Assembly (NCBI GenBank): GCA_003194525.1
Contig: NBIV01000254.1
Span: forward strand, 1 to 64,000
Direction: 5' to 3'
Source of the DNA: Gracilariopsis chorda
Taxonomy: Eukaryota > Rhodophyta > Florideophyceae > Gracilariales > Gracilariaceae
Length of the DNA stretch: 64,000 nucleotides
A model generated the notes under the pieces. It saw nothing but the letters and a program-made list of their open reading frames with translations, was not told where the DNA came from and made no database searches. Positions 1 to 9,955 of this stretch are shown here, piece after piece. The position numbers and the translations under genes were made by a program. Within the stretch, counting starts at the first letter, position 1, and every line of letters begins with the position of its first letter.

Positions 1-165
1 ACCTTTTCTTCTTTCTTTCATTTTTTCTTTTCTTCTCCCTTCTTACTCCCCAAAAATACTTGCATTCTACAAACAAACTACCCAAAACACGCTACCCGAA
101 TACTCTTTTCACTCTAATGCTTCTTTCACCCTTAACGCGTGCGAAGCACGCAATGGAGCCACTTG
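1..165 (+). mobile_element. 3' end of Helitron copy A (truncated by window edge)
   Basis: The first 165 bases match the 3' ends of the three downstream Helitron copies (2,490-2,657; 8,570-8,734; 11,205-11,373). They share a pyrimidine-rich stretch, then a 6-bp hairpin with a GAA loop, GCGTGCGAAGCACGC (137-151), then AATGGAGCCACTTG. The base after the final G is the first T of copy B, so A and B abut directly. The helicase coding region of A would lie left of the window. The assignment rests on repeat homology and on the family rule that Helitrons end in a hairpin shortly before a short terminal motif. Confidence 0.85.
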
Positions 166-293
166 TCCCCCCTTACTAAAGACAATGATTGTCAGTCTGT
201 CTGTCTGTGTGTCAGCTAACGCTCACTCATTGGCTGAAAAATCGAGAAGGAGGCTGCCAAGTGGAAACGTGGCATTTTATGTGCTCCAAGAGG

Positions 294-431
294 CATCTTG
301 CACCGCATAATGCGACACGTTTCCACTGGCGCCTTTTGCACGCCACAGTAGCCTATTCCCCCTATCGCCTTTTGCACGCCATCTTGCACCGCATAATCCG
401 ACACGTTTTCCACCTGGCGCCTTTTGGACGC
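294..431 (+). repeat. Duplicated subterminal segment in copy B
   Basis: A segment of about 52 bp beginning CATCTTGCACCGCATAAT occurs at 294 and again at 380, separated by a short spacer. The same segment is directly tandem in copy D (8,859 and 8,910, period 51) and single in copy C (about 2,788). Copy-number change of this block is therefore a difference between family members. Confidence 0.7.
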
Positions 432-501
432 CACAGTAGCCTACATGTTTGACCATAGTAGCCCACCCGTTACACTACAGTACACGAGCCCTTGCACTGC
501 G

Positions 502-547
502 GTGCACATGACGGTTTTAATTAATATTTTTCAATGGTCATGTGCAC
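502..547. repeat. Subterminal inverted repeat (GTGCACATGAC)
   Basis: GTGCACATGAC (502-512) and GTCATGTGCAC (537-547) form a perfect 11-bp inverted repeat around an AT-rich spacer. It recurs at 2,909-2,954 in copy C, and twice in copy D (9,031-9,076 and 9,156-9,201) as perfect 15-bp arms. Its presence about 335 bp from the 5' end in autonomous and non-autonomous copies suggests a structural element of the Helitron. Confidence 0.75.
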
Positions 548-589
548 CAATAACATTGCACGCTTATACTACACCATCCTTATGCACAC

Positions 590-1076
590 CAGTAAAATAC
601 CACTACACTAAAGCGTGCCATGTCATTCACCATGGTTATGCACACCAATGAAATGGCACTACAATAAAGCGTGCCATGTAATTCACCATGGGTAACTGGC
701 ACCTCAATAAAGCGTGCCATTTTAACTACCATGGTTATGTCACACCAATAAAGTTGCACTACACTAAAGCGTGCCATATCATTCACCATTGTTATGCACA
801 CCAATAAAGTGGCATTGAAATAAAGCGTGCTATGTCATTCACCATGGTTATGCACACCAATAACGTGGCACTACAATAAAGCGTGCCATGTAATTCACCA
901 TGGTTGAATGGCACTACAATAAAGCGTGCCATATTATTCACCAATAACGTGGCACAATAATAAACTGTGCCATGTCATTCATCATGGTTAAATGGCACTA
1001 CAATAAAGTGTGCCATTTTAATTACCATGGTTATGCAAACCAATAAAATGGCACTACACTAAAGCGTGCCATGTCA
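590..1076 (+). repeat. Hairpin minisatellite in copy B (~56-bp unit)
   Basis: About ten imperfect tandem units contain CACCATGGTTATGCACACCA followed by ATGGCAC, an A/T-rich loop and GTGCCAT. Unit spacing is about 56 bp, or about 43 bp where the ATGCACACCA part is missing. Each unit carries a 7-bp inverted repeat (ATGGCAC/GTGCCAT), so single-stranded DNA could form a row of hairpins. The same array in copy D is longer (9,225-9,955). Short reading frames across the array are chance products of the repeat. Confidence 0.85.
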
Positions 1077-1599
1077 TTCAGGGGCTGAGCGCTCCTCTTT
1101 CTTTTGCTTTAGTTACTCTACAAATGAAACATTGCTCGACATAAGTATACACGCATTTACTTGCCGGCACGTCTATACTCCTCTAAACCATAGAGCAGTA
1201 CGCAGTGATCTCTTAACCAACGCTCCACATAACCATGCTCTACATGACGATGCCAGGCGCGACAATGGTAAGAAGAACAAGGCTATGTGTAATGACGATG
1301 CGCGACGATTCTAGGCACGACGATGCTCTACAATGCTGCAGTATACGCAAAGGTTTTACTTCCGCACGGTAGCATAGTTTACCGTATAATTGCCACACGC
1401 AGTGCTGCCTTCTACGATGCTCCGCGCAACCAAGCTATGCTTGACCATGTTCTACATGAAAACGTTATGTGACATAGTGGAATGCGCGACGATTCTACTT
1501 CCATTTACCAAGCAATGCTCTACAGCTTCATCTTCAAAGCTCGATACCCTAGAAGGCACAATACCTGAGCAGCACGCCATGTTACCCCAAATGAGGTTC

Positions 1600-1740
1600 T
1601 GCACAGAAATGCTTGACGATGCTAGACGCCACGATGCTGGGCGCGACAATCCTAAGCGCATCGATGCTAGGATCGACGATGCTACGCGCCATCATACTAG
1701 ACGCCATGATTCGAGGGGTGACAATGCTAGGTGTCAGTGT
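1600..1740 (+). repeat. Short-period tandem repeat (GACGATGCTAGGCGC-like)
   Basis: Degenerate units of about 15-17 bp resembling GACGATGCTAGGCGC are repeated across this interval. Isolated related units lie upstream (about 1,245-1,335). The equivalent array in copy D is at 10,490-10,615. Copy C lacks it, so it belongs to DNA specific to the non-autonomous derivatives. Confidence 0.7.
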
Positions 1741-1944
1741 ACAGTTTATGCTTAAATTCGATGCAATAAAAGCCACAATACCTTCTCACACAAGTCTAAA
1801 GAGGCTATATGAGGCTCTTATGGCAATGCAAGGTATATTACAGGCGGCGCACAACTCTGTTCAATAATGCTATGTAAGAACACGCTACGAACGACTATGA
1901 TTTGCACGATGGTGGCACTTTCCTTCCAAATGCTAAGATATGCA

Positions 1945-2150
1945 GATCTCATCTACAAACTCGAAGCGTAGCGTGACACAGCAGCCTCTGCAGACTGCGT
2001 GCCGAGGAGGTGGGGCAGTCTGCACGCGGGGCGTGAAACGCCGGATCTCATCTACACGCCAGACGCGTAGTGTGACATAGCAGCCTCTGCAGACTGCGTG
2101 CCGAGGCGGTGGGGCAGTCTGCACGCGGGGCGTGAAACGCCCGCGTGCAG
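1945..2150 (+). repeat. 99-bp tandem duplication ending in a long hairpin
   Basis: A 99-bp unit starting GATCTCATCTACA is present at 1,945 and 2,044. The second copy ends in a strong hairpin at 2,119-2,150: a 14-bp stem (CTGCACGCGGGGCGT paired with ACGCCCGCGTGCAG, one bulged base) around a GAA loop. The loop is the same as in the Helitron 3'-terminal hairpin. Copy D has two hairpins of this type (10,751-10,781 and 10,839-10,869). Confidence 0.75.
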
Positions 2151-2218
2151 AGCCCCTATTACCATTGCCTTCGATCATGCGATGCACGACGGAGCTGGAA
2201 GCGCACTTTCTATGCACA

Positions 2219-2463
2219 CACAATTTTATTTATTTGGTAAATCAGACCCAGTTCCCACTACGTGTCTGTTTTGCCATCACTACCAATAAAGCAAAGGTTC
2301 ACTCGTCTAATGGTCGCATCGGACTCGATTTGCGTGATCTCTGTTTCACGCATGGCCATCTGTACATCGCCTTTTCTCAGACCACCAACCAGACCAACAT
2401 CGTGACCTGTGCCCCTGCCGGTAGCATCTCTACCAAGAATGTAGTGTACCCCGAAGTTCTTTC
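2219..2463 (+). pseudogene. Helicase C-terminal remnant of copy B
   Basis: The translation matches the last 75 or so residues of the Helitron helicase in copy C (8,320-8,547). It keeps the C-terminal PIF1-type motifs (an AITTNKA-like core, GRIGLDL, then HLYIAFSQTTN). The Gln-Gly of the motif in copy C is altered here. Nothing upstream encodes the rest of the helicase, so this is a deletion relic. Copy D has the same relic with the same left breakpoint, around the CAGTTCCCA sequence. Confidence 0.85.
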
Positions 2464-3519
2464 GTTGACGAACTTGATAGCTTGAAGTTAACCTCTTCTT
2501 CTTTCTTTCATTTTTTTCTTTTCTTCTCCCTTCTTACTCCCCAAAAATACTTGCATTCTACAAACAAACTACCCAAAACACGCTACCCGAATACTCTTTT
2601 CACTCTAATGCTTCTTTTACTCCTTAAAGCGTGCGAAGCACGCAATGGAGCCACTTGTCCGCCCTTACTAAAGCGGAATTTTGTCTGACTGTGTGTGTCT
2701 GTCTGTCAGCTACGCTCATTCATTGGCTGCAAAATCGCCAAAGAGGCTACCAAGTGCAAACGTGGCATTTTATGCGCTCCAAGTGGCATCTTGCACCGCA
2801 TAATGCGACACGTTTCCACCTGGCGCCCTTTTGCACGCCACAGTAGCCTAGCCGTTTGACCAAAGTAGCCCACCCGTTACACTACAGTAACCGAGCCGTT
2901 GCAGTGCAGTGCACATGACCGCTTTAATTACTATTTTTCAACGGTCATATGCACCAATCGCATTGCACGCTATACAAAAGCGTGCAATGCACTCGCCCAC
3001 TGAGCGCTCGCGTTCTCCTTCGCTGTGGTTAACCTACAGTGTGTGTTCTAGCACTCTGGGCGAGTCAGGACGTCTGGAAAAGGTACGCTGGTGGTACCGG
3101 CGGGATCTGTTAAGTTTAACTTTCTCACCAAACAACGCGTTCGTCATCCAGATTTAATTGGTTCGGCAATTATTTCTGGGTGGCGTTCACGTGAGGTACG
3201 ATAGCTCCCCACAAAACGTGCTTTGCGCGGAAGGAGTAGCCCTTGAAGAGTCTAGAAAGGGGACAACAGAGTACGAGTCGAGCAACAGCGGCTCTGTCTG
3301 GATCTAAGGAACTGTTAAAGGGAAACGGTCTTCGGACTAAAGTACGCCCAGCACAGAGTTGCGTAGCGAATTCGGGATTGTAAATCTCACAGTCCTGGCA
3401 GACTCTCCAGGCACGGCCCCCTGTTTACTCTGTATGGGTCAGTTCCCAATCTAGGCGGTTCCTTTGTGGTCAAGATATTCTATCTTCGCTGCAACGATGC
3501 AAAACTTCGGTGGTAGGTG

Positions 3520-3528
3520 TATAAAAGG
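3520..3528 (+). promoter_or_regulatory. Candidate TATA box of the Rep-helicase gene
   Basis: TATAAAAGG lies 130 bp upstream of the chosen start codon (3,658). It is followed by a pyrimidine-rich stretch (about 3,565-3,600), typical of a eukaryotic core promoter and leader. Copies B and D, which have no gene to express, lack this region. Confidence 0.5.
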
Positions 3529-3657
3529 GTTTGGCAGCCCGTAGCTCAATTGTTCTCGACCATATCCTTTTTTTTCTTTTTTCTTTCTTTTCTTTTTTTG
3601 CTTTGCCGGTCTTTGCACAGTTTTTCTTTTGTATGGAGTGCTTACGTTCTTTTTACC

Positions 3658-6600
3658 ATGCCTCCAACTAAGCCCAGTGCTTCAGGCGATGCCAGACGTG
3701 AGCAGAACCGTCAACGTACTGCTGCAAGACGTCGAGCAGAGTCCAGTGAGCAACAGGCAGAGAGGAGACGTCGTGATAGACAGCGAGCAGCCATACGGTG
3801 GGCAAATGAAACTGAGGAACAGCGTGAAGCACGAAGAGCAGCTGATAGGGAACGTGCGAGAAGAAGACGAGCTGCACAATCAGCGCCGCAGACTGATGAC
3901 AATCGTGGGACTAACCGCGTAGCGACTGCTTCGGCACGAGCTTCAGAGACCCCAGCTCACCGTTCAAACCGTCAGGAAAATGATCCTGATGCCCGGCGTG
4001 CTGCGAGGTCACAGAATGATCCTTTGACTCAACAATCTCGCCGTCAATCCGACAGAACATCTAGACAGGCATCACGAGAGCTCGAGAGCACAGCTGATCC
4101 ACAACAGCGTCTTGAAGCTCATCGCGAGAGCCGAAATGTCGCCCGTCGATTGTTTGACTCGGATAATGTCGATGACAGTGGCTACATGGACCTTGGTCTC
4201 ATGAATGTCGAGTGCCGCTTCTGCAAGGAACTGCACTTCAGAGAGGAGAGAGTGGTGAACAGATCTCGCCGGAACCCGCTTTTCTCGCAGTGCTGCGCAA
4301 AAGGACATCTCAGCGTCCCTGCGCTTCTGCAGCCTCCACCTCTTCTTCGTCAACTACTGACTGCGACTGGGCCCCGAGAGAACCACTTTCGTGCTGAGAT
4401 CCGTGCCTACAACACAGTTATGTCTATGGCTTCCGTCAAGGCAAACTGGGTGAGCCGTGGCTCAGGTGACTCTACCTTTAATCCCACGATCACCATGCAG
4501 GGACAGATCTATCACTACATGGGTCCGCTCATTCCCGCTCAGGGTGTCCAGCCCGCATTTCTGTCTGTGTACATCCATGAAACAGACTATGACGCGCAGT
4601 CTGCGAGGCGAGCGGGGTTGCTGCCCCGCCTCCAACCGGAACTGCTGTCTCAGTTGGCTGCCATGCTGCACACGGGCAATCCATACGTGCAGACATTCTG
4701 CAGCCTGCGCGAGTGGGCTATCACCGATACGCCAGCAAATACGTATCAGATGGTGATCCATGCTGATAGACGGCCCCGCGGCGAGCATGATCGTCGCTAC
4801 AACGGGCCCGAGGCGTCGCAAGTAGCCGCCATCATTCCAGCGAATGAGGATGGCGAGATTGAGACGCGCGATATTGTTGTGCGTAGGCGTGGAGAGCTGA
4901 CTGTAAATGGTGATGAGGTGCTGAACACTATCCCCGTCACTCACAGATCGTACGATCCCTTGAGCTACGTTCTTTTGTTCCCATGTGGCCAGGACGGATG
5001 GCACCCTGACATGAGGTATTGCCCACCAAACGCCTCGCGAGAGAAGAAGGTGACTCCGCTGATGTATTATTCGTGGCAGCTTTTCGAGAGACCGACCGAG
5101 TTCAGTACGATTCTACGCGGCAAACGGCTCTTCCAGCAGTACATGGTTGACCAGTTCTGCAAGGTTGAGTCGGAGCGTTTGTCTTACTTGCCACACAAAC
5201 AGGACAGACTTCGAGCTGCGGACTATACATCCCTGCGGGAGAGCCTGGGTGACTCTCTGCTGGGCGTGGATGAGGCCGATGCTGTTCGCGCTGGACGACT
5301 GTTCGTGTTGCCCTCCACATTTGTAGGAGGTGACCGATACATGAGACAGCAAATGCACGACATCATCGCCATATCTAACACCATTGGGCACCCCGATATC
5401 TTTCTCACGATGACGTGCAATCCGAACTGGCCTGAGATCACCAGGGCACTGTTCGATGGTCAGCGCGCTCCCGATCGACCTGATCTTTGTGCTCGAGTGT
5501 TTCGTCTCAAGATGAAAGCCTTAATGTCGTTTGTCATTGATGAACAGTTCTTTGGAGCCGTTCTTGCTCACGTGCGGGTAATCGAGTTCCAAAAGCGAGA
5601 CCTACCGCACGCGCACATTATCTTCTTCCTCAATGAAGATGCAAAGCAGCAGCTCCGAGACCCTGCTCACATTGACGAGCTCATCTCAGCTGAGATTCCT
5701 CCTTCCTCCGACGCCACCTTACAAGAGTTGGTGCTCAAGCACATGATTCACACTCCGTGCGGTGCAGGCAACCGGTCAGCGCTGTGCATGCGCGAGCTGA
5801 CATGCTTGAAGCACTTTCCGAAGCCGTTTCGCTCCGAAACTGCACAGCTTGAGAATGAGTACTACGTCAGATACCGAAGACGCGCTCCTTCCGAGGGCGG
5901 GGTGTCTGTGGAACGAAGCTGCAGGGTCGGACGTCGAAAGCGCGTAGTGACGTTGGACAATTCGTGGGTGGTTCCACATTGCCCAGAGCTTCTCCGCCGG
6001 TTTGCATGCCACATCAACGTTGAGCTATGCGTATCGCGACTTGGCGGTATCAAGTACCTCTTCAAGTATGTGTGCAAGGGTTCCGACAAAGTCACCATGG
6101 AGATTGTAGATGAGAACGGACGCCATGACGAGATCCAGAACTTCCAGGACGCACGGTATGTGTCAGCCTCCGAAGCAGTGTGGCGGTTGCTTGCGTTCGA
6201 TATTGTCGATCGCAATCCACCCGTCGTGCGGCTTGAAGTACACTTGAAAGATCACCATACGGTGTTCTTCAAGGAAGGTGACGAGCACTCTGCTGCTAAC
6301 AGAGAGCGGGCAGGAACCAAGCTGACTGAGTGGTTTGTGGCCAACCAAAAGTACCCCGGTGCACAGCATATCCCTTATGCCCAGTTCCCGAGGTTCTTTA
6401 CTTGGAACAAATCAAACAAATGCTGGAAGCCGCGTGCATGTCTCCGACGTCGTTCGGTGTCTCGAAGCCAGCCCACCTCCTCCTCAGCCGCACCTGCAGC
6501 AGCCAATCTATACGATTTCACTGGCAGCGATGCGCATGTAGTTGGGCGCATTTACACTGCCAGTCCACGAGAGGGTGAGCGGTACTACCTCCGCTTACTC

Positions 6601-6825
6601 TTGACCCACACAGCGGGTGCTACTTCCTTTCAGCATCTCGGCAACGTGGATGGTCAGCAGTGTGGTAGCTTCAGGGAGGCCTGCCTCAAGATGGGACCTC
6701 TCCCCGACGACAGCGAGTGGAGACGGGCACTACGCGAGTCCTTTTGCTCCTCATTTGTTCCGCTCTCTCATTTGTTTGCCACCATATTGCTCTACTGCGA
6801 GCCGTCGGACCCCCGTTCTCTGTGA
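3658..6825 (+). CDS. Helitron replication initiator (Rep, HUH/Y2) part
   Basis: This is the N-terminal 1,055 residues of the Rep-helicase that nicks and joins DNA for rolling-circle transposition. The start is ATG 3,658, after ACC and 130 bp past a TATA box; the same frame stays open back to 3,517, but translation of that pyrimidine-rich leader gives a low-complexity peptide. The first 190 or so residues are Arg/Gln-rich and basic. A Cys-rich finger of Helitron type follows (CRFCKEL to QCCAKGH, about 4,210-4,310). The Helitron_like_N/Rep core contains the HUH motif His651-Ala-His653 (5,608-5,616) and the two catalytic tyrosines Tyr800 and Tyr804 (YLFKYVCKG, 6,055-6,069). The frame ends at adjacent TGA-TAG codons (6,823-6,828), inside a conserved stretch after CEPSDP. 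These look like mutations because homology continues in the same frame. Confidence 0.93.
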   Translation: MPPTKPSASGDARREQNRQRTAARRRAESSEQQAERRRRDRQRAAIRWANETEEQREARRAADRERARRRRAAQSAPQTDDNRGTNRVATASARASETPAHRSNRQENDPDARRAARSQNDPLTQQSRRQSDRTSRQASRELESTADPQQRLEAHRESRNVARRLFDSDNVDDSGYMDLGLMNVECRFCKELHFREERVVNRSRRNPLFSQCCAKGHLSVPALLQPPPLLRQLLTATGPRENHFRAEIRAYNTVMSMASVKANWVSRGSGDSTFNPTITMQGQIYHYMGPLIPAQGVQPAFLSVYIHETDYDAQSARRAGLLPRLQPELLSQLAAMLHTGNPYVQTFCSLREWAITDTPANTYQMVIHADRRPRGEHDRRYNGPEASQVAAIIPANEDGEIETRDIVVRRRGELTVNGDEVLNTIPVTHRSYDPLSYVLLFPCGQDGWHPDMRYCPPNASREKKVTPLMYYSWQLFERPTEFSTILRGKRLFQQYMVDQFCKVESERLSYLPHKQDRLRAADYTSLRESLGDSLLGVDEADAVRAGRLFVLPSTFVGGDRYMRQQMHDIIAISNTIGHPDIFLTMTCNPNWPEITRALFDGQRAPDRPDLCARVFRLKMKALMSFVIDEQFFGAVLAHVRVIEFQKRDLPHAHIIFFLNEDAKQQLRDPAHIDELISAEIPPSSDATLQELVLKHMIHTPCGAGNRSALCMRELTCLKHFPKPFRSETAQLENEYYVRYRRRAPSEGGVSVERSCRVGRRKRVVTLDNSWVVPHCPELLRRFACHINVELCVSRLGGIKYLFKYVCKGSDKVTMEIVDENGRHDEIQNFQDARYVSASEAVWRLLAFDIVDRNPPVVRLEVHLKDHHTVFFKEGDEHSAANRERAGTKLTEWFVANQKYPGAQHIPYAQFPRFFTWNKSNKCWKPRACLRRRSVSRSQPTSSSAAPAAANLYDFTGSDAHVVGRIYTASPREGERYYLRLLLTHTAGATSFQHLGNVDGQQCGSFREACLKMGPLPDDSEWRRALRESFCSSFVPLSHLFATILLYCEPSDPRSL

Positions 6826-7620
6826 TAGCAGCATCTATCGATGTTCCTGCAGGATATACGCGCTCGACATCGCGGCATGATGCACGCACTGGCCGACGAC
6901 GAAAGAGCCAGATCTTACGTTCTCTTAGAATTGCAAAAGGCATTGCAAGAAATGGGTGGCCCACTGGCGTCTCTGTCATCGTACGGTCTTCCGACACCCA
7001 TGCAGGACCTACCGGAATTGCGCGCTCCAACTCGGTCTCCGCAGCAAATCCAGTCAGAGCTGAACGACACTGTGCAAGCTGCCCTCCCTCTCTTCAATGA
7101 GCGTCAGCGTCTGGCGTTCAATACCGTCGTGGGTGCCATCCTTCCTGGCGTGTCCGCGGAGAGCTTGCAGGGTCTTGGTGGTCCATGTACGCCAACGCAG
7201 CCAACCACTCGCGTCTTCTTCTTGGATGCTCCGGGTGGAACCGGCAAGACCTTCCTCTCCAAGGAAATTCAGGCCACGTTACGCCTTCGTGGCAAGTCCG
7301 TCCTTACGGTAGCCACGTCTGCTGTAGCAGCCATACTGCTTGAGGGCGGTCGGACGGCCCACTCCGTGTTCGGAATTCCCATCCCAGCCACCGCTGAGAG
7401 CACGTGCAACATCCCGGTCAACTCGCACCTGGCCACTCGGATGAAGAACGTCGACCTCATTATCTGGGACGAGATTGTAATGTGTCACCGCTTCTGCGTC
7501 GAAGCCGTAGACCGCACTCTCCGTGACATAACGTGCTCGCAGCTCCCCTTTGGAGGCAAGTTCGTATTGCTTTCTGGCGACTTTCGGCAGATCCTTCCAG
7601 TTGTTCGTGGCGGCTCTTGA
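6826..7620 (+). pseudogene. Helitron PIF1-type helicase, N-terminal part
   Basis: This continues the Rep frame after the two stops; the first ATG in it is at 6,841. It encodes a superfamily 1B (PIF1-like) helicase that unwinds DNA during rolling-circle transposition. Visible motifs are Walker A (GGTGKT, about 7,233-7,250), the Walker B-like IIWDE (about 7,460-7,475) and motif III with SGDFRQILPVV (about 7,572-7,608). A single TGA at 7,618-7,620 breaks the frame within conserved sequence. A separate helicase gene is possible, but other Helitrons encode Rep and helicase as one protein, so damage to one long gene is the better reading. Confidence 0.88.
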
Positions 7621-8547
7621 TCAGTGATCGTCAACGCATGCATCAAACGTTCAAGTCTCTTTTCTCACTTTCGCACCTTGAGATTGACTGAGACCATGCG
7701 CCTTTCTGCGCTCCGTCGAGACCCCACAGCCACACAGGAGGCACTGCAGTTTCCAAAAACGCTCTTGCAGATTGGAAAGGGCAGACTGCCAGGCACTGTC
7801 CCGCCAAAGCACCCCTTCACCCTGCCAGAGTCCGTAAAATGTGTGGAGTCCTTCCGCACCATGGTCCGTATGGTCTTTCATGCTATCGCTCAAAGGTACA
7901 TAGATACGGATTGGCTAACGTCAACGGTGATTATAACTGCACGAAACTATCGTCTACCAGAGCTCAACGACTATGTAGGCCAAATGATACCTAGAGCGTA
8001 TCGCACGTACCTCAGTGCGGACAAGGTGAGCGACGACGACGGTGCCGCGCTGCAGTACCCTTTCGAGATGCTCAACACTCTGACGGCCAGGTCAGCGCTG
8101 CCGGACCACCGCCTCAAACTCAAAAAGGGCTTTGTTGTTATGCTCTTTCGCAACTTGGATCCCTCAAACGGCCACTTCAATGGTGCCATCTATACCGTAG
8201 AAGACATGCAAAGCAACGTACTGTTTCTTAGACTCGCTTCTGGAGTAAATCGTGGCAACGCACTATGCCTGCCGCGCATGCCCTGTGGACCTGGAGACGA
8301 CAACTTTCTGGTTCCCAACTTCACTCGCATCCAGTTCCCAGTACGTGTTCGTTTTGCCATCACTACCAATAAGGCACAGGGTCAGTCGTATAGTGGTCGC
8401 ATCGGACTGGATTTGCGTGATGGTTTAACGCATGGCCAGCTGTACGTCGCCTTTTCTCGAACCACCAACCCGTCCAACATCGTGGCCTGTCTCCCTGCCG
8501 GTAGCACCTCTACCAATAATGTAGTGTACCCCGAAGTTCTTTCGTAG
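7621..8547 (+). pseudogene. Helitron PIF1-type helicase, C-terminal part
   Basis: The same frame resumes straight after the TGA at 7,618 and runs 308 codons to a TAG at 8,545-8,547. It opens with VIVNACIKRS, which in the family directly follows motif III, so only one codon is damaged. Late helicase motifs are present: AITTNKAQGQSY (about 8,358-8,393) and GQLYVAFSRTTN (about 8,437-8,472). The stop codon is followed by 187 bp of pyrimidine-rich 3' region shared with all copies. Confidence 0.9.
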
Positions 8548-8858
8548 ACGAACTTGATAGCTTTAAGTAAACATCTTTTTTCTTTCATTTTTTTATTTTC
8601 TTCTCCCTTCTCACTCCCCAAAAATACCTGCATTCTACAAACAAACTACCCAAAACACGGTACCCAAATACTCCTTTCACTCTAATGCTTCTTTCACTCC
8701 TTAACGCGTGCGAAGCACGCAATGGAGCCACTTGTCCCCCTATACTAAAGCGGAAGTTTGTCTGTGTGTCTGTCTGTCAGCTAACGCTCATTCATTGGCT
8801 GCAAAATCGCCAAGGAGGCTGCCACGTGGAAACGTGGCTTTTCATGCGCTCCAAGAGG

Positions 8859-8960
8859 CATCTTGCACCTCATAATGCGACACGTTTCCACCTGGCGCCT
8901 TTTGCACGCCATCTTGCACCGCATAATGCGACACGTTTCCACCTGGCACCTTTTGCACGC
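8859..8960 (+). repeat. 51-bp tandem duplication near the copy D 5' end
   Basis: Two adjacent copies of the CATCTTGCACC... block (8,859 and 8,910) correspond to the separated pair in copy B (294 and 380). Only small differences separate the two units. Confidence 0.75.
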
Positions 8961-9030
8961 CACAGTAGCCTAGCCGTTTCCCCATAGTAGCCCACCCACT
9001 ACCCTACATTAGCTAAGCCGTTGCAATGCA

Positions 9031-9201
9031 GTGCACATGACCGTTTTAATTACTATTTTTCAACGGTCATGTGCACCAATGGCATTGCACGCTACACTAC
9101 ATGGTTAGGTACACCAATAAAATGGCACTACACTAAACTAAGCCGTTGCAATGCAGTGCACATGACCGTTTTAATTACTATATTTCAACGGTCATGTGCA
9201 C
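9031..9201. repeat. Duplicated 15-bp-arm inverted repeats
   Basis: GTGCACATGACCGTT (9,031-9,045) pairs perfectly with AACGGTCATGTGCAC (9,062-9,076). The same pair occurs again at 9,156-9,170 and 9,187-9,201, so the inverted-repeat block is itself duplicated with period 125 bp. It corresponds to the single block in copies B and C. Confidence 0.8.
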
Positions 9202-9224
9202 GAATGCCATTGCACGCTAGACTA

Positions 9225-9955
9225 CACCATAGTTATGCACACCCATAAAGTTCCACTAAAAAAACCATGCCATGTCAATCACCATGGGTAAATGGCACTA
9301 CAATAAAGCGTGCCATTTTAACCACCATGGTTATGCACACCAATAAATTGGCACTACACTAAAGCGTACCATGTCATTCACCATGGTTTAAACGCACTAC
9401 AATAAAGCGTGCCATTTTAATTACCATGGTAATGCACACCAATAAACTGGCACTACACTAAAGCATGCCATATCATTAACCATGGTTATGCACACCAATA
9501 AAGTGGCACTAAAATAAAGCGTTCCATGTCACTCACCATGGTTATGCACACCAGTAGAATGGCACTACAATAAAGCATGCAATGTCATTCACCATGATTA
9601 AATGGCACTACAATAAAGCGTGCGATTTTAATTACCATGGTTATGCATACCAATAAAATGGCACTTAAATAAAGTGTGCCATGTCACTCACCATGGTAAT
9701 GATAACCAACAAAATGGCACTACAATAAAGCGTGCCATGAACTTCACCATGATTAAATGGCACTACCGTAAAGCATGCCATTTAAATTACCATGGTTATG
9801 CACACCAATGAAAAGGCACTACACTAAAGCGGGCCATTTCATTCACCATGGTTATGCACTCCAACAAAATAGCACTACACTAAAGTGTGCCATGTTATTC
9901 ACCATGGTTAGGCACAACAATAAAATGGCACCACATAAAAGCGTGCCATGTCATT
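9225..9955 (+). repeat. Hairpin minisatellite in copy D (~56-bp unit)
   Basis: About fourteen units of the same minisatellite seen in copy B, with spacing of about 56 or 43 bp. Each contains a CCATGG core, the A/T-rich ACACCAATAAA segment and the ATGGCAC/GTGCCAT inverted repeat. Some units have lost one arm. The array is about 240 bp longer than in B, showing expansion or contraction between copies. Confidence 0.85.

Larger units (their letters stand above)
166..2657 (+). mobile_element. Non-autonomous Helitron, copy B
   Basis: This 2,492-bp element starts with TCCCCCCTTACTAAAG, a Helitron-type 5' end (TC start, then a TCTGTCTGTCTG tract). It ends with the GAA-loop hairpin (2,629-2,643) and CTTG (2,654-2,657). 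It has no Rep domain and only the last 75 or so codons of the helicase (2,219-2,463). The middle is filled with minisatellites and about 1 kb of DNA found also in copy D but not in autonomous copy C. It abuts copy A on the left and copy C on the right with no spacer. It presumably depends on a Rep-helicase such as that of copy C. Confidence 0.85.
2658..8734 (+). mobile_element. Autonomous Helitron, copy C (full length, nonsense-damaged)
   Basis: This 6,077-bp element starts TCCGCCCTTACTAAAG, and ends with the GAA-loop hairpin (8,706-8,720) and CTTG (8,731-8,734). It encodes a Helitron replication initiator plus PIF1-type helicase in one reading frame (3,658-8,547), broken by three stop codons. 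Its ends match those of copies A, B and D, which makes it the likely source type for them. The 5' region has a 700-bp leader with a TATA box that the non-autonomous copies lack. Confidence 0.9.

Noticed and set aside
580-804. Small reading frames across the Helitron minisatellite
   Set aside because: They arise from the repeat itself, occur on both strands, and have no start context or conserved product.
590-1076. CRISPR-like array of regularly spaced repeats
   Set aside because: The units are contiguous imperfect minisatellite copies with no unique spacers, and the sequence is eukaryotic and inside a Helitron.
3538-3553. tRNA A-box-like sequence GTAGCTCAATTG
   Set aside because: No B box or cloverleaf follows; it lies in the leader just after the Helitron TATA box.
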